From Tannerella sp. (GTDB lineage: Bacteria > Bacteroidota > Bacteroidia > Bacteroidales > Tannerellaceae), in assembly GCA_031285565.1 (NCBI GenBank), contig JAITVY010000028.1, positions 1 through 64,000 of the forward strand: a stretch of 64,000 bases of DNA. The letters are read 5' to 3'. The translations under genes and the position numbers were made by a program. Below are positions 1 through 8,468 of the stretch, piece by piece; within the stretch, counting starts at the first letter, position 1, and each line of letters opens with the position of its first letter. The notes under the pieces are model-generated. The model made no database searches. It was not told the DNA's origin and was given only the letters and a program-made list of their open reading frames with translations.

Positions 1-148
1 AAAAATTAAAGCATTTAGAAGAGTCTTCAGGGGGGTGAAAGATAAAGCCTTTTTCTTGTTTAGATTGAGTAAATTGTATGCATAATACAAAAATCCCTCA
101 AGTTTTTACGGTGATCCGAACGTTTTCATTATGCAGACGAACAGAAAA
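1..148. other. Edge region without a recognised gene
   Basis: I see no convincing reading frame here. The stretch is AT-rich and ends at the terminator of the downstream tRNA. Bases 118-143 form the left copy of an imperfect direct repeat whose other copy is at 402-427, on the far side of tRNA-Gln. Confidence 0.5.
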
Positions 149-190
149 AGACAAACCCTGAATATAATAATAAATATTCAGGGTTTGTCT
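149..190 (-). terminator. Rho-independent terminator of tRNA-Gln
   Basis: A perfect 17-bp inverted repeat (149-165 against 174-190) encloses an 8-nt AT loop. Read on the minus strand it is followed by a T-run (complement of 145-149) and lies 11 bp past the 3' end of tRNA-Gln, as expected for its terminator. Confidence 0.85.
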
Positions 191-201
191 TAACTATTAT
201 G

Positions 202-272
202 TTGTTCTACCAGGGCTCGAACCTGGAATTTCAGGACCAGAATCTGACGTGTTACCATTACACCATAGAACA
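202..272 (-). tRNA. tRNA-Gln (anticodon CTG)
   Basis: The minus strand folds as a cloverleaf of 71 nt. The 7-bp acceptor stem (266-272 with 203-209) is fully paired, the D arm is GTGT/ACAC, and the T arm carries TTCGAGC. The anticodon loop TTCTGGT gives CTG, glutamine. The top anticodon-stem pair (31-39) is an A-C mismatch. CCA is not encoded. A minus-strand promoter at 313-320 and the terminator at 149-190 make it a one-gene transcription unit. Confidence 0.9.
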
Positions 273-312
273 TCGTTATTTCAAATAAGGAAATCAAATT
301 CCTAACGGGATA

Positions 313-320
313 CAAAAGTA
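313..320 (-). promoter_or_regulatory. Bacteroidota -7 element for tRNA-Gln
   Basis: On the minus strand this reads TACTTTTG, a full match to TAnnTTTG. Transcription would begin about 30 nt before the mature 5' end of tRNA-Gln. I do not see a clear -33 element. Confidence 0.6.
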
Positions 321-578
321 TATCTTTTTTCCATTCGATCAAAAACTTTTCTGCTTTTTTATTGCTATCAGATATTTTTTATTGCCATCGTATAAAAATA
401 TGAACATTTTCGTTATGCAGGCAAGCACAAGCTTATTCTGAGTCCATTTCATGTACAATTATAAAATATGACTCACATTTACATAAAAAAACCATTTTCC
501 TGTATCTACTTCACTTTTTTTACAAATTAGATAAAAATAAGCCTGATCAGTCATATATTAATTATTAAAATAAAGAGT

Positions 579-586
579 TATATTTG
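579..586 (+). promoter_or_regulatory. -7 element upstream of rsfS-ftsH-cdsA
   Basis: TATATTTG matches TAnnTTTG exactly and lies 22 bp before the rsfS start codon, which implies a very short leader. No clear -33 box is visible. Confidence 0.6.
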
Positions 587-608
587 TAGCCTTGGAAACT
601 AAATAAAG

Positions 609-968
609 ATGAATCAAACAGAAACGCTATTAACAGCCGTAATAAAAGGCATACAAGAAAAAAAAGGAAAAAAGGTTATAACAGTTGATTTGACTAAACT
701 ACCCGGTGCAATTTGTGAATACATGGTGATTTGTGAAGGCTCAAATCCGAATCAACTTTCGGCATTATCCGATTCTGTTTGGGATATCGTTCGCCTTGAT
801 GCCGGCGAAAAACCCATATCAATAGACGGTGATCGAAATTCTCCGTGGATAGGGCTGGATTATGGCACGGTTATTGTACACATATTTATGCCGGAGCAAC
901 GCGCTTTTTACGACCTCGAGCATCTATGGGCCGATTCGAAAATTGTTGCTATTCCGGATTTAGATTAA
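609..968 (+). CDS. rsfS: Ribosomal silencing factor RsfS
   Basis: This 119-residue protein matches the RsfS/Iojap (DUF143) family over its full usual length. Family members bind ribosomal protein uL14 and block joining of the 50S and 30S subunits when nutrients are short. The recognisable parts are the N-terminal helix, the central VICEGSNPNQ region that corresponds to the family's substrate-like segment, and the conserved YDLEHLW stretch near the C-terminus. It is first in a tight rsfS-ftsH-cdsA run, an order common in Bacteroidota, with 24 bp to the likely ftsH start. The ATG at 609 follows a promoter closely, which supports this start. Confidence 0.95.
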   Translation: MNQTETLLTAVIKGIQEKKGKKVITVDLTKLPGAICEYMVICEGSNPNQLSALSDSVWDIVRLDAGEKPISIDGDRNSPWIGLDYGTVIVHIFMPEQRAFYDLEHLWADSKIVAIPDLD

Positions 969-992
969 TCATCAACCTACTTGAAATTTTAT

Positions 993-2951
993 ATGGAAGA
1001 AAATAAGGATAATAACACCCCGAAAAAAAACAAACAAAAGTTTCGCTTTAATCTATACTGGATGTATGGATTAATTTTTGTCATTCTGATGGGACTCTAT
1101 ATGATGAACGATCTCTCGACAACAAAAGAGTTGGGATGGACAGAATTTCAGAAACTGGTACAGGAAAATGTTTTTGAAAAAATGGTTGTATACAACAAAA
1201 AAAATATTGTAGAAGCAACCGTCAAAAAAGATAAAATAAAACAGATATTTAACGAAGACGCCGAACAATTAGGCACTTCACCCAGGGTAACCGTAAAAAT
1301 ACCTTCGGCTGATAAATTCTCTGATTTTTACGATAAGGCAGCTGCAGAATCACAAATCAGTGCGGAAGTAAGCTATGAAGAAGGTGAAGATGCATTCTGG
1401 GGAGTAATTATTTCCATTGCACCATTTGTTATACTTATCCTCATCTGGATTTTCTTCATGCGACGAATGGCTAGTGGCGGAGGCGCTGGTGGGGGGGTCT
1501 TTAATGTTGGAAAAGCCAAAGCGCAACTCTTTGATAAAGATGCCCATACCAAAGTTACATTTAAGGATGTGGCCGGACTTTCGGAAGCGAAACAAGAAGT
1601 AGAAGAAATCGTCTCCTTCTTAAAAAATCCGGGTAAATATACAGAGCTAGGTGGTAAAATTCCTAAAGGAGCGCTGCTAGTAGGCCCTCCGGGTACAGGT
1701 AAAACATTACTGGCTAAAGCCGTTGCCGGCGAAGCCAATGTACCATTCTTCTCATTATCAGGTTCCGATTTTGTTGAAATGTTTGTTGGAGTCGGAGCAT
1801 CACGCGTACGTGATCTATTTCGTCAGGCTAAAGAAAAAGCCCCATGCATCGTCTTTATAGATGAAATCGATGCAGTAGGACGAGCCCGCGGAAAAAATGC
1901 GAATATGAACAGCAATGACGAACGTGAAAATACACTAAATCAACTTCTTACAGAAATGGATGGTTTTGGTTCTAATAGTGGTGTAATCATTTTAGCTGCG
2001 ACTAACCGGGCCGATATTTTAGATAAGGCGCTCCTGCGGGCAGGACGATTTGACCGTCAGATCCATGTAGAATTACCAGACTTGAATGAACGAAAAGAAA
2101 TTTTCGGAGTGCATTTGCGTCCGATAAAAATTGACCAATCGGTCGATGCTGAATTTCTTGCCCGTCAGACTCCGGGCTTTTCCGGTGCAGATATTGCGAA
2201 CGTATGTAACGAAGCAGCACTTATTGCAGCACGAAGTGGAAAGAGTTTTGTTCAGAAAGATGATTTTATGAATGCAGTAGACCGTATTATCGGAGGATTG
2301 GAAAAACGTTCGAAAATCACTACAGCTCAAGAACGCAAAAGTATCGCTTATCATGAAGCCGGTCATGCTTCTCTAAGTTGGTTACTTGAACATGCAAATC
2401 CATTGGTTAAAGTAACAATCGTACCACGTGGTAAAGCATTGGGAGCAGCATGGTATTTACCCGAAGAGCGACAAATCACAACCCGCGAACAATTGTTGGA
2501 CGAAATGTGTGCGACATTAGGAGGCCGGGCTGCAGAAGAAGTCTTTTTTGGTGAAATATCAACTGGTGCATCTAATGACCTGGAACGAGTGACAAAACAA
2601 GCCTATGCTATGGTTGTATATTATGGTATGAGTGATAAACTCCCTAACTTAAATTACTATGACTCCACCGGCCAGGATTGGGGATTTTCTAAACCCTATA
2701 GTGAAGATACGGCCAAGTTGATTGATGAGGAAGTTCAAAAAATGGTCAATAAACAATATGATCGTGCTAAATCCATATTACTTGCAAATGCAGAAAAACA
2801 TAATGCTTTGGCAGAACGTTTGCTGGAGTCAGAAGTCATTTATTCGGAAGATGTAGAAAAAATCTTCGGAAAACGGCCATGGATTTCGCGTTCGCAGGAA
2901 ATCATAGAGCAACAAGAAATACTTAAGACACAACAAATAACAGTAGAATAA
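993..2951 (+). CDS. ftsH: ATP-dependent zinc metalloprotease FtsH
   Basis: FtsH is a membrane-anchored AAA+ protease that extracts and degrades misassembled membrane proteins and some soluble regulators. From the ATG at 993 (652 aa) there are two membrane segments (about residues 23-39 and 137-156) around a periplasmic domain, a Gly-rich linker, Walker A GPPGTGKT at about 231-238, Walker B with FIDEIDA at about 288-294, the SRH region ([20 protein letters not shown]), and the zinc-binding HEAGH at about 454-458. An in-frame TTG at 981 would add four residues, but the ATG start giving MEENKD is more likely. It probably shares a transcript with rsfS and cdsA. Confidence 0.98.
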   Translation: MEENKDNNTPKKNKQKFRFNLYWMYGLIFVILMGLYMMNDLSTTKELGWTEFQKLVQENVFEKMVVYNKKNIVEATVKKDKIKQIFNEDAEQLGTSPRVTVKIPSADKFSDFYDKAAAESQISAEVSYEEGEDAFWGVIISIAPFVILILIWIFFMRRMASGGGAGGGVFNVGKAKAQLFDKDAHTKVTFKDVAGLSEAKQEVEEIVSFLKNPGKYTELGGKIPKGALLVGPPGTGKTLLAKAVAGEANVPFFSLSGSDFVEMFVGVGASRVRDLFRQAKEKAPCIVFIDEIDAVGRARGKNANMNSNDERENTLNQLLTEMDGFGSNSGVIILAATNRADILDKALLRAGRFDRQIHVELPDLNERKEIFGVHLRPIKIDQSVDAEFLARQTPGFSGADIANVCNEAALIAARSGKSFVQKDDFMNAVDRIIGGLEKRSKITTAQERKSIAYHEAGHASLSWLLEHANPLVKVTIVPRGKALGAAWYLPEERQITTREQLLDEMCATLGGRAAEEVFFGEISTGASNDLERVTKQAYAMVVYYGMSDKLPNLNYYDSTGQDWGFSKPYSEDTAKLIDEEVQKMVNKQYDRAKSILLANAEKHNALAERLLESEVIYSEDVEKIFGKRPWISRSQEIIEQQEILKTQQITVE

Positions 2952-2984
2952 GGTATTTAGTTCTAACATAAATAACGTAGACCA

Positions 2985-3806
2985 TTGAAAAACTTAATTA
3001 CGAGAGCGTTCACCGGCCTGATTTTTGTTATACTAATCGTTGGCGCTATTTGTGTTCATCCCTACGCGTTCCTTTTATTGTTTGTTTTAATTGTAGGACT
3101 AGCTTTATGGGAATTTTACGGATTTATCAAAAACAATAATAAACTTATTCAAAGAATTATAGGTATGTTAGGCGGCATGTATCTCTATGCCGCCTCCTTT
3201 TTTTATGCAGGAGGATACGTCTCTTCATGTATATTCTTACCATATATCCTTTTCTTACTATTGATACTTATTGCCGGATTGTATCATAAGACATCGAATC
3301 CTGTAAATGACTGGGCTATTGCATTATTCGCTCAATTTTATTGCGCCGGCTTATTCTCTTCATTAAATTTTATAGCATTTGACAGTGCTCATTCATATTG
3401 TCAATTCTATATCTTGTTGATATTTGCATTTGTCTGGCTAAATGATACAGGCGCTTATCTTGTCGGAACCGCCATCGGCAAACATCGTTTATTTCCACGA
3501 ATATCACCGTTAAAGTCATGGGAAGGATTCTGGGGAGGATTTATCGTTGCAATAGCAGCTTCTCAGCTCTTAGCATGGTTTTATCCTGAAAACCTGACGT
3601 GGTACGATCTCTTAGCCTTATCTGTAATCGTAGTCGTTTTTGGCACTTTTGGGGATTTGATTGAATCGTTAATGAAACGTACGTATGAAGTCAAAGATTC
3701 AGGTAAGCTATTACCCGGACATGGAGGAATTCTGGATCGCTTTGACAGTGTTATGTTTGCCTCACCTGCAGTTTTCCTTTATCTGGAACTATTTATTCGA
3801 AATTAA
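2985..3806 (+). CDS. cdsA: Phosphatidate cytidylyltransferase
   Basis: CdsA makes CDP-diacylglycerol from phosphatidic acid and CTP, the branch point for phospholipid synthesis at the inner membrane. The 273-residue product is a chain of about eight hydrophobic segments and ends with the family signature S-LMKR-KDSGKLLPGHGGILDRFD (about residues 226-251), the metal and CTP site. No ATG is available near the N-terminus. The TTG at 2985 gives MKNLITRAFTGLIF, which fits the family, so a TTG start is inferred. The 3' end overlaps the convergent porT-like gene by 14 bp. Confidence 0.95.
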   Translation: MKNLITRAFTGLIFVILIVGAICVHPYAFLLLFVLIVGLALWEFYGFIKNNNKLIQRIIGMLGGMYLYAASFFYAGGYVSSCIFLPYILFLLLILIAGLYHKTSNPVNDWAIALFAQFYCAGLFSSLNFIAFDSAHSYCQFYILLIFAFVWLNDTGAYLVGTAIGKHRLFPRISPLKSWEGFWGGFIVAIAASQLLAWFYPENLTWYDLLALSVIVVVFGTFGDLIESLMKRTYEVKDSGKLLPGHGGILDRFDSVMFASPAVFLYLELFIRN

Positions 3807-4497
3807 AAGTAAGTACAATCATACGTGATGTGGCTTTGGATAAAGCCTGAGTATATTTACGATCATTGTCGTTGGAAATATCGCTTCTGTCCTTTTCCAA
3901 AACATCCGCTAAACCAAAACAAAATTTAATTTCCGGACAAAGTTTAAAAAACGGCAAATAAATATCACATCCGAAGCCAAATTCAACTCCATAATCCAGA
4001 CCTTTTAATAAAAGAGGATTTCCTTTTTTTCTTCCCATATCGAAAGACGTAAATACCCCTCCAATAACATATGGACGATAATTATTTAAACGTACGGCCG
4101 TATATTTAAGATCTAATGGAAACGACAAATAATTAGAGCGCAGGGATGTTTCAAAAATCTCTTTCGTATTCTGCTCTTTGAATGTAACCTTCCTATCTCC
4201 GAAGTGAACAGTAGGCGTCAATCGTAAATCGAGATATTGATTGATATAAAGACTTCCGATTATTCCAACACTGAAACCCGGAGAATAAGACGGAATCTCC
4301 CCAAACCAGATTTCACCATCCGAAGTAGGTATTCCGACATTTGTTAAGATCAGATCCTGTGCATGTACTCCCACATGAAATCCTAAGTGATACCTTTTTA
4401 AATCGGCATAAGGTTGATTTTGCGGTTTCCGCAGCTGCGCCCATACACTCGTTATTGCCAGATTAAAAATACAAAGTATGATAATAAATCGTTTCAA
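3793..4497 (-). CDS. porT: PorT-like outer-membrane beta-barrel protein
   Basis: The protein (234 aa from a TTG at 4497) has a signal peptide ending at about TSVWAQ and then alternating beta-strand segments typical of small outer-membrane barrels. The early segment with DLKRYHLGFHVGVHAQD resembles PorT, a component of the type IX secretion system first studied in Porphyromonas gingivalis; this match is from memory. The open frame extends upstream to 4596, but that would put 33 residues in front of the signal peptide, so the internal TTG (MKRFIIIL) is preferred. It is convergent with cdsA. If correct, the organism probably exports proteins by type IX secretion. A generic porin-family barrel is the alternative. 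Confidence 0.65.
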   Translation of the reverse strand: MKRFIIILCIFNLAITSVWAQLRKPQNQPYADLKRYHLGFHVGVHAQDLILTNVGIPTSDGEIWFGEIPSYSPGFSVGIIGSLYINQYLDLRLTPTVHFGDRKVTFKEQNTKEIFETSLRSNYLSFPLDLKYTAVRLNNYRPYVIGGVFTSFDMGRKKGNPLLLKGLDYGVEFGFGCDIYLPFFKLCPEIKFCFGLADVLEKDRSDISNDNDRKYTQALSKATSRMIVLTFNFE

Positions 4498-4604
4498 TCT
4501 AATTATTGTTTGATTATAATAACGAAAAAACAGAAAAGATATTGTTCTGAGACAAACTGAGACAAAAATATAAAAGCAACATTTCTTTATATGCAAAAAA
4601 AGCT

Positions 4605-4612
4605 TATTTTTG
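4605..4612 (+). promoter_or_regulatory. -7 element of the ferredoxin gene, inside a palindrome
   Basis: TATTTTTG matches TAnnTTTG. It overlaps the right arm of a perfect 9-bp inverted repeat (4591-4599 against 4607-4615) in the gap between the divergent porT-like and ferredoxin genes, so the repeat may also be a protein-binding site. Confidence 0.55.
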
Positions 4613-4643
4613 CATTACGTTTAATTTAAAAAATTGAAGAAAG

Positions 4644-4811
4644 ATGGCTTACGTAATTAGTGAAGATTGTATTGCATGCGGAACCTGCATTGATGAATGC
4701 CCGGTTGAAGCTATTTCTGAAGGTGATATCTATCGTATCAATCCGGATGTCTGCACAGATTGTGGAACTTGTGCTGATGTTTGTCCGACAGAGGCTATTC
4801 ATCCTGCTTGA
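4644..4811 (+). CDS. 2[4Fe-4S] ferredoxin, 55 aa
   Basis: This short gene encodes a clostridial-type ferredoxin, a soluble low-potential electron carrier used by enzymes such as pyruvate:ferredoxin oxidoreductase. Both cluster motifs are intact: CIACGTCIDECP (residues 9-20) and CTDCGTCADVCP (37-48), each CxxCxxCxxxCP, in an internally duplicated fold. It has its own promoter (4605-4612) and terminator (4820-4861), so it looks monocistronic. The start ATG at 4644 gives MAYVISEDC, standard for the family. Confidence 0.97.
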   Translation: MAYVISEDCIACGTCIDECPVEAISEGDIYRINPDVCTDCGTCADVCPTEAIHPA

Positions 4812-4819
4812 AAATAAGC

Positions 4820-4861
4820 AAAACAAAAAACGTAGAATGAAAATTCTACGTTTTTTGTTTT
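4820..4861. terminator. Bidirectional terminator after the ferredoxin gene
   Basis: An A-rich stem (4820-4838) pairs with its T-rich complement (4843-4861) around a GAAA tetraloop, with an 8-bp core CGTAGAAT/ATTCTACG. The flanking A-run and T-run let it stop the ferredoxin transcript on the plus strand and the DUF3276 transcript on the minus strand. Confidence 0.85.
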
Positions 4862-4898
4862 ACATAAGTTTCCGCATAAATAACTCTACATTAAAAAA

Positions 4899-5237
4899 CT
4901 AAAGATTATCTTCTTCCGGATTCTCATCTTCGCTGAGTTCAGTTTCATCCGTAATGCTCTCCGTAGAGTCAGATATAAAACGAATGACATCATTCATTCC
5001 ATTCATGAATTTTTCAAAATCTTCTTTATACAAGAATATTTTATGTTTCTCATAGGTCACATTCGTCTGATTTTCCGAATAATTCCGCTTGCTTTCGGTT
5101 ATTACCACAAATAAATCATTCCGAAGGTTTTTCTTTACATCTAAATAATAAATACGTTTACCGGCTTTAAGTGTTTTAGAGTAAATAATATCTTTCTCAC
5201 TCTCATTTTGCTTATTTTTCATCTCATCTTGTTTCAT
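4899..5237 (-). CDS. DUF3276 family (PUR-domain) protein
   Basis: The product of 112 residues resembles the DUF3276 family, bacterial proteins with a PUR-alpha-like fold proposed to bind single-stranded nucleic acid. The KTLKAGKRIYYLDVKKN segment (about residues 21-37) and the strand-rich middle fit this. The C-terminus is strongly acidic (DETELSEDENPEEDN). The open frame runs up to 5306, but the ATG at 5237 is preceded by AGAGGAG nine bases upstream, an unusually clear ribosome site for this phylum, and fixes the start. It is divergent from nusB and shares a terminator with the ferredoxin gene. A direct cellular role is not known to me. Confidence 0.75.
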   Translation of the reverse strand: MKQDEMKNKQNESEKDIIYSKTLKAGKRIYYLDVKKNLRNDLFVVITESKRNYSENQTNVTYEKHKIFLYKEDFEKFMNGMNDVIRFISDSTESITDETELSEDENPEEDNL

Positions 5238-5392
5238 AATAGTTATCTCCTCTGTATTACATCTCAAAAGAAATTCAAATATGTATTTTTTTTTCAAGAA
5301 AAGCAACTTTTTTCAAAAAAAAATGATTTTAAACACTCCAAGAAATATTTTTCTTGAGATTCCAAAACCCCCGATATTTACTAAAGATTTGC

Positions 5393-5400
5393 TATCTTTG
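5393..5400 (+). promoter_or_regulatory. -7 element of nusB
   Basis: TATCTTTG, followed by CAG, is a textbook Bacteroidota -7 box 32 bp upstream of the nusB ATG. Confidence 0.65.
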
Positions 5401-5432
5401 CAGTCCAAAATTTAAAGAAGTTCTTTCATACA

Positions 5433-6359
5433 ATGATTAACAGGGTTCTTATCCGAATTAAAGTATTGCAAATCGTATTTGCATACTACCAAAATGGAAA
5501 TACAGACTTAAAAGTAGCTGAAAACGAACTCCACCTGAGTCTTCGGAGAGCATACGATTTGTATTATTACTTTCTACTATTGATTATTGAAGTTACACAT
5601 CTTCAGGAACGACGAATAGATGCAAAAAAGCAAAAATTACGTCCGACCGAAGACGATTTGAATCCGAACATGCGTTTGGTTAATAACCGGTTTGCACATC
5701 AGCTCGAAACTAATGAGATGCTGCTTGATTATGTAAAAGAACACGGTATATCGTGGGCCAACGAAGCTGATTTCATTAAAAATGTATTAGACCAAATTTT
5801 AGCATCGGATATATATGCCGAATATAAAGATAATCAGAATGATTCTTATGAAATAGATCAGGAATTCTGGCGTAGCGTTTTTAGAAAATTGATTTGTGGT
5901 AACGAAGACATCGAAAATGCGTTGGAAGATATCTGTATTTATTGGAATGATGATATTGAAATTATCCAAACGTTTGTATTGAAAACGATTAAACGATTTA
6001 ACGAGGAAAACGGAGACAAAGAAGATTTACTTCCGATGTTTAAAGATGAGGAAGATGAAGACTTTGTAATCAAATTATTCCGTACATCTTTAAAAAATAA
6101 AGAACAATACCGTGAGTGGATTGATAAACATATAAAAAACTGGGAATCAGAACGCATAGCCAATATGGACCTGATTATCATGCAGGTAGCGCTTGCTGAA
6201 ATTATGAATTTTCCCAAAATCCCAATTAAAGTTACCTTAAACGAATATATTGATGCTGCCAAGCATTATAGTACACCCAAAAGCGGAACTTTTATTAATG
6301 GTGTTTTAGATTCGATCGTCAGGGAACTAAAAAAAGAAAAATTATTACTCAAAGATTGA
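5433..6359 (+). CDS. nusB: Transcription antitermination factor NusB (long form)
   Basis: NusB with NusE (S10) binds boxA RNA and allows rRNA operons to be transcribed through terminators. The 308-residue protein is about twice the length of E. coli NusB. The canonical helical NusB domain is in the C-terminal third, visible in WESERIANMDLIIMQVALAE and then IPIKVTLNEYIDAAK and GTFINGVLDSI (about 230-300). The first 200 residues form the N-terminal extension usual in Bacteroidota. It opens a nusB-yajC-ybbR-coaE cluster, although yajC also has its own promoter. Confidence 0.93.
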   Translation: MINRVLIRIKVLQIVFAYYQNGNTDLKVAENELHLSLRRAYDLYYYFLLLIIEVTHLQERRIDAKKQKLRPTEDDLNPNMRLVNNRFAHQLETNEMLLDYVKEHGISWANEADFIKNVLDQILASDIYAEYKDNQNDSYEIDQEFWRSVFRKLICGNEDIENALEDICIYWNDDIEIIQTFVLKTIKRFNEENGDKEDLLPMFKDEEDEDFVIKLFRTSLKNKEQYREWIDKHIKNWESERIANMDLIIMQVALAEIMNFPKIPIKVTLNEYIDAAKHYSTPKSGTFINGVLDSIVRELKKEKLLLKD

Positions 6360-6369
6360 TTAAATTACC

Positions 6370-6377
6370 TATCTTTG
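6370..6377 (+). promoter_or_regulatory. -7 element of yajC-ybbR-coaE
   Basis: TATCTTTG lies 40 bp before the yajC ATG, directly after the nusB stop. It sits in a small hairpin-forming sequence (6369-6374 with 6382-6387). Confidence 0.6.
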
Positions 6378-6417
6378 GCAGAGATAGCATATATAAATAA
6401 CAATAAATAGACATATT

Positions 6418-6756
6418 ATGAATTTGCTTAGTATTTTACTTCAGGCAACTCCCCCGGAAATGCCATCAGCCGAACAACCCTGGTGGGCTCAATATAGTGG
6501 TTTCATTATGATAATTGCTTTTGCTGCTATTTTTTATTTCTTTATGATCCGTCCTCAGCAGAAACGCCAAAAGGACCTTCAAAATGCACGCGAAGCAATG
6601 AAAAATGGTGACAAAGTAATTACTGCCGGTGGTATTCATGGTAGAATTAAAGAAGTAAACGACTCTTCTGTATTAATCGAAATTGCAGACGGAGTACGCA
6701 TCCGTGTAGATAAGGCTTCAGTATTCGCTTCAGCAGAAGATATACAACAAAAATAA
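6418..6756 (+). CDS. yajC: Preprotein translocase subunit YajC
   Basis: YajC is a small single-span inner-membrane partner of SecD/SecF in the Sec holotranslocon. The 112-residue protein has one membrane segment (about 26-43, YSGFIMIIAFAAIFYFFMI), immediately followed by the family signature RPQQKRQKD, then the cytoplasmic domain with NGDKVITAGGIHGRI. Length is normal. The next gene starts 8 bp downstream, which suggests cotranscription. Confidence 0.96.
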   Translation: MNLLSILLQATPPEMPSAEQPWWAQYSGFIMIIAFAAIFYFFMIRPQQKRQKDLQNAREAMKNGDKVITAGGIHGRIKEVNDSSVLIEIADGVRIRVDKASVFASAEDIQQK

Positions 6757-6764
6757 GCGGTTTT

Positions 6765-7781
6765 ATGAGCCGGCTTGATAATAGTCCGAATTTATTCAAG
6801 TCTACAATTGATAAGATTAAGGCCTTTTTTCGACAGGAAAAGTGGAAAGAGGCTATGATCTTTCTTTTTTTTGTATTCTTATCAGCCTGTTTATGGTACT
6901 TACAGAGTCTGCAGCAGGAATACGAAATAGAAATAGAAATTCCCATAAAATATAAAAACGTCCCTGCCGACATGATTCTTACTGAGAATAATCCTAATAC
7001 GGTTATTGCGAAAGTAAGAGATAAAGGTACTGTATTACTCAATTATTCCTGGTTACGTACATTTGCTCCTATAGAAGTAAATATGAAAGATGCAACCCCG
7101 GAGAATAATCAAACAACTGTAATTACAAGACGAATAATCGAATCGAACATTTCTAAACAGTTAATATCAACTACATCTTTAGTAAGCTTTGAACCCCAGA
7201 CAATTCAGGTTGATTATACAGAACTTCAAAGCAAGGAATTGCCTGTTCAACTGGATATAGATATAACAATGAAGCCCGGATTTCAGTTGGTAGATTCAAT
7301 TAAGTCTGTTCCGGATAAAATAGTAGTACATGCCAGTAATGCTATTCTTGACTCTTTATTTGCACTGACAACAGTACATAAAGAAATTAAGGATGTCAGC
7401 AAAACTCAGGAGATAACAATCCGGCTGAAAGATATTAAAGGAGCAAGAATGGAACCTAATCAAGTCACGGTCATAATTCCGGTAGAGGAATTTACTGAAA
7501 AACGCTTCATTCTTCCCGTAATATGTACAGATGTTCCGGATAATTATACACTCCGTATATTTCAATCTGCAATCGAAGTTGTTTGTAACATCCCAATGTC
7601 CCGCTTCAAAGATCTGTCTGAAGACGAATTTGAAATTCAAATACCCTTCAGGGAGTTTGAAGAAAACCAAAGCGCCGGAGAATTGATGATTCGATTGACC
7701 AAAAAACCCGAATGGATTTCTGAACCAATTCTCAATCCTAATTTGATTGAATTCATAATAGAACAAAAAAATAATCAATGA
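6765..7781 (+). CDS. YbbR-domain membrane protein (CdaR-like)
   Basis: The 338-residue protein has one N-terminal membrane segment (about 27-42) followed by tandem YbbR-type beta-rich domains facing the periplasm, for example the segment around NPNTVIAKVRDKGTVLLNYSW and the later VPDKIVVHASNAILDS. YbbR proteins regulate diadenylate cyclase in some bacteria (CdaR); no cyclase gene is adjacent here, so the function is open. Its stop codon overlaps the coaE start as ATGA, indicating translational coupling. Confidence 0.85.
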   Translation: MSRLDNSPNLFKSTIDKIKAFFRQEKWKEAMIFLFFVFLSACLWYLQSLQQEYEIEIEIPIKYKNVPADMILTENNPNTVIAKVRDKGTVLLNYSWLRTFAPIEVNMKDATPENNQTTVITRRIIESNISKQLISTTSLVSFEPQTIQVDYTELQSKELPVQLDIDITMKPGFQLVDSIKSVPDKIVVHASNAILDSLFALTTVHKEIKDVSKTQEITIRLKDIKGARMEPNQVTVIIPVEEFTEKRFILPVICTDVPDNYTLRIFQSAIEVVCNIPMSRFKDLSEDEFEIQIPFREFEENQSAGELMIRLTKKPEWISEPILNPNLIEFIIEQKNNQ

Positions 7782-8377
7782 TCAGGATTGGACTAACCGG
7801 AGGGATCGGAAGCGGCAAATCAGTTGTGGCCTCCTTACTACAGACATACGGCATTCCGATTTATATTGCTGACCAGGAAAGCAAAAAACTATTACAAACT
7901 TCGCCTGCAATTCGTGAACAGCTAATCACCTTACTGGGAAACTCTATTTATGAAGAAAACAGATTAAATCGTCAACGAATGGCATCGCTCATTTTCAATG
8001 ATGCAAAGCTTCTAAAAAAAGTAAATAATATTATTCATCCTCAAGTTGCATCCCATTTTAATACATGGGCAAAACGGCAAAATACTGAATTTACGGTTTT
8101 AGAATCAGCCATCTTATTCGAATCGGGTTTTACTCAGTATGTTGATATTTCATTAATGGTTTATGCTCCAATGGAATTGAGGATTAAACGAACAGTTATT
8201 CGCGATAATACAACAGAAACCGAGGTATTACAAAGAATTAAAAATCAATTGCCCGATGAAGAAAAAAAGGAGTATGCTGATTACATAATCAATAATGATG
8301 ATAATCAGGCATTAATACCTCAAACGCAAAAAATACTGGCTTCTCTATCGGGGGAATATAACTCCGGGAAAGTATAA
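7778..8377 (+). CDS. coaE: Dephospho-CoA kinase
   Basis: CoaE phosphorylates the 3'-OH of the ribose of dephospho-CoA in the last step of coenzyme A synthesis. The 199-residue protein begins with the P-loop GLTGGIGSGKS (residues 5-15). The DQESKKLL motif (about 32-39), the VLESAILFESG region (about 107-117) and the later helix with R and QLPDEEK are also as in the family. The ATG overlaps the stop codon of the YbbR gene by 4 nt. Confidence 0.96.
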   Translation: MIRIGLTGGIGSGKSVVASLLQTYGIPIYIADQESKKLLQTSPAIREQLITLLGNSIYEENRLNRQRMASLIFNDAKLLKKVNNIIHPQVASHFNTWAKRQNTEFTVLESAILFESGFTQYVDISLMVYAPMELRIKRTVIRDNTTETEVLQRIKNQLPDEEKKEYADYIINNDDNQALIPQTQKILASLSGEYNSGKV

Positions 8378-8415
8378 AATTTTGTTTTTTTTCACCAATT
8401 AAAGAAGACTTGTGT

Positions 8416-8423
8416 TATATTTG
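8416..8423 (+). promoter_or_regulatory. -7 element of the DUF5606 gene
   Basis: TATATTTG followed by TGCC lies 46 bp before the ATG at 8469, so this gene has its own promoter rather than depending on coaE. Confidence 0.65.
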
Positions 8424-8468
8424 TGCCGCAGAAAAGAAAACGTTTTATAAAAATAAAAAGAAAAAAGT

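Larger units (their letters stand above)
273..608. other. Intergenic region between tRNA-Gln and rsfS, with short repeats
   Basis: No gene was found in this 336-bp gap. It holds the tRNA-Gln promoter on the minus strand, an imperfect 20-bp tandem repeat (355-374 and 375-394, 17 of 20 identical), the right copy of the direct repeat that flanks the tRNA (402-427), and the rsfS promoter at 579-586. Confidence 0.6.

Noticed and set aside
981..993. TTG start four codons before the ftsH ATG
   Set aside because: The ATG at 993 gives the typical FtsH N-terminus, and nothing supports use of the TTG.
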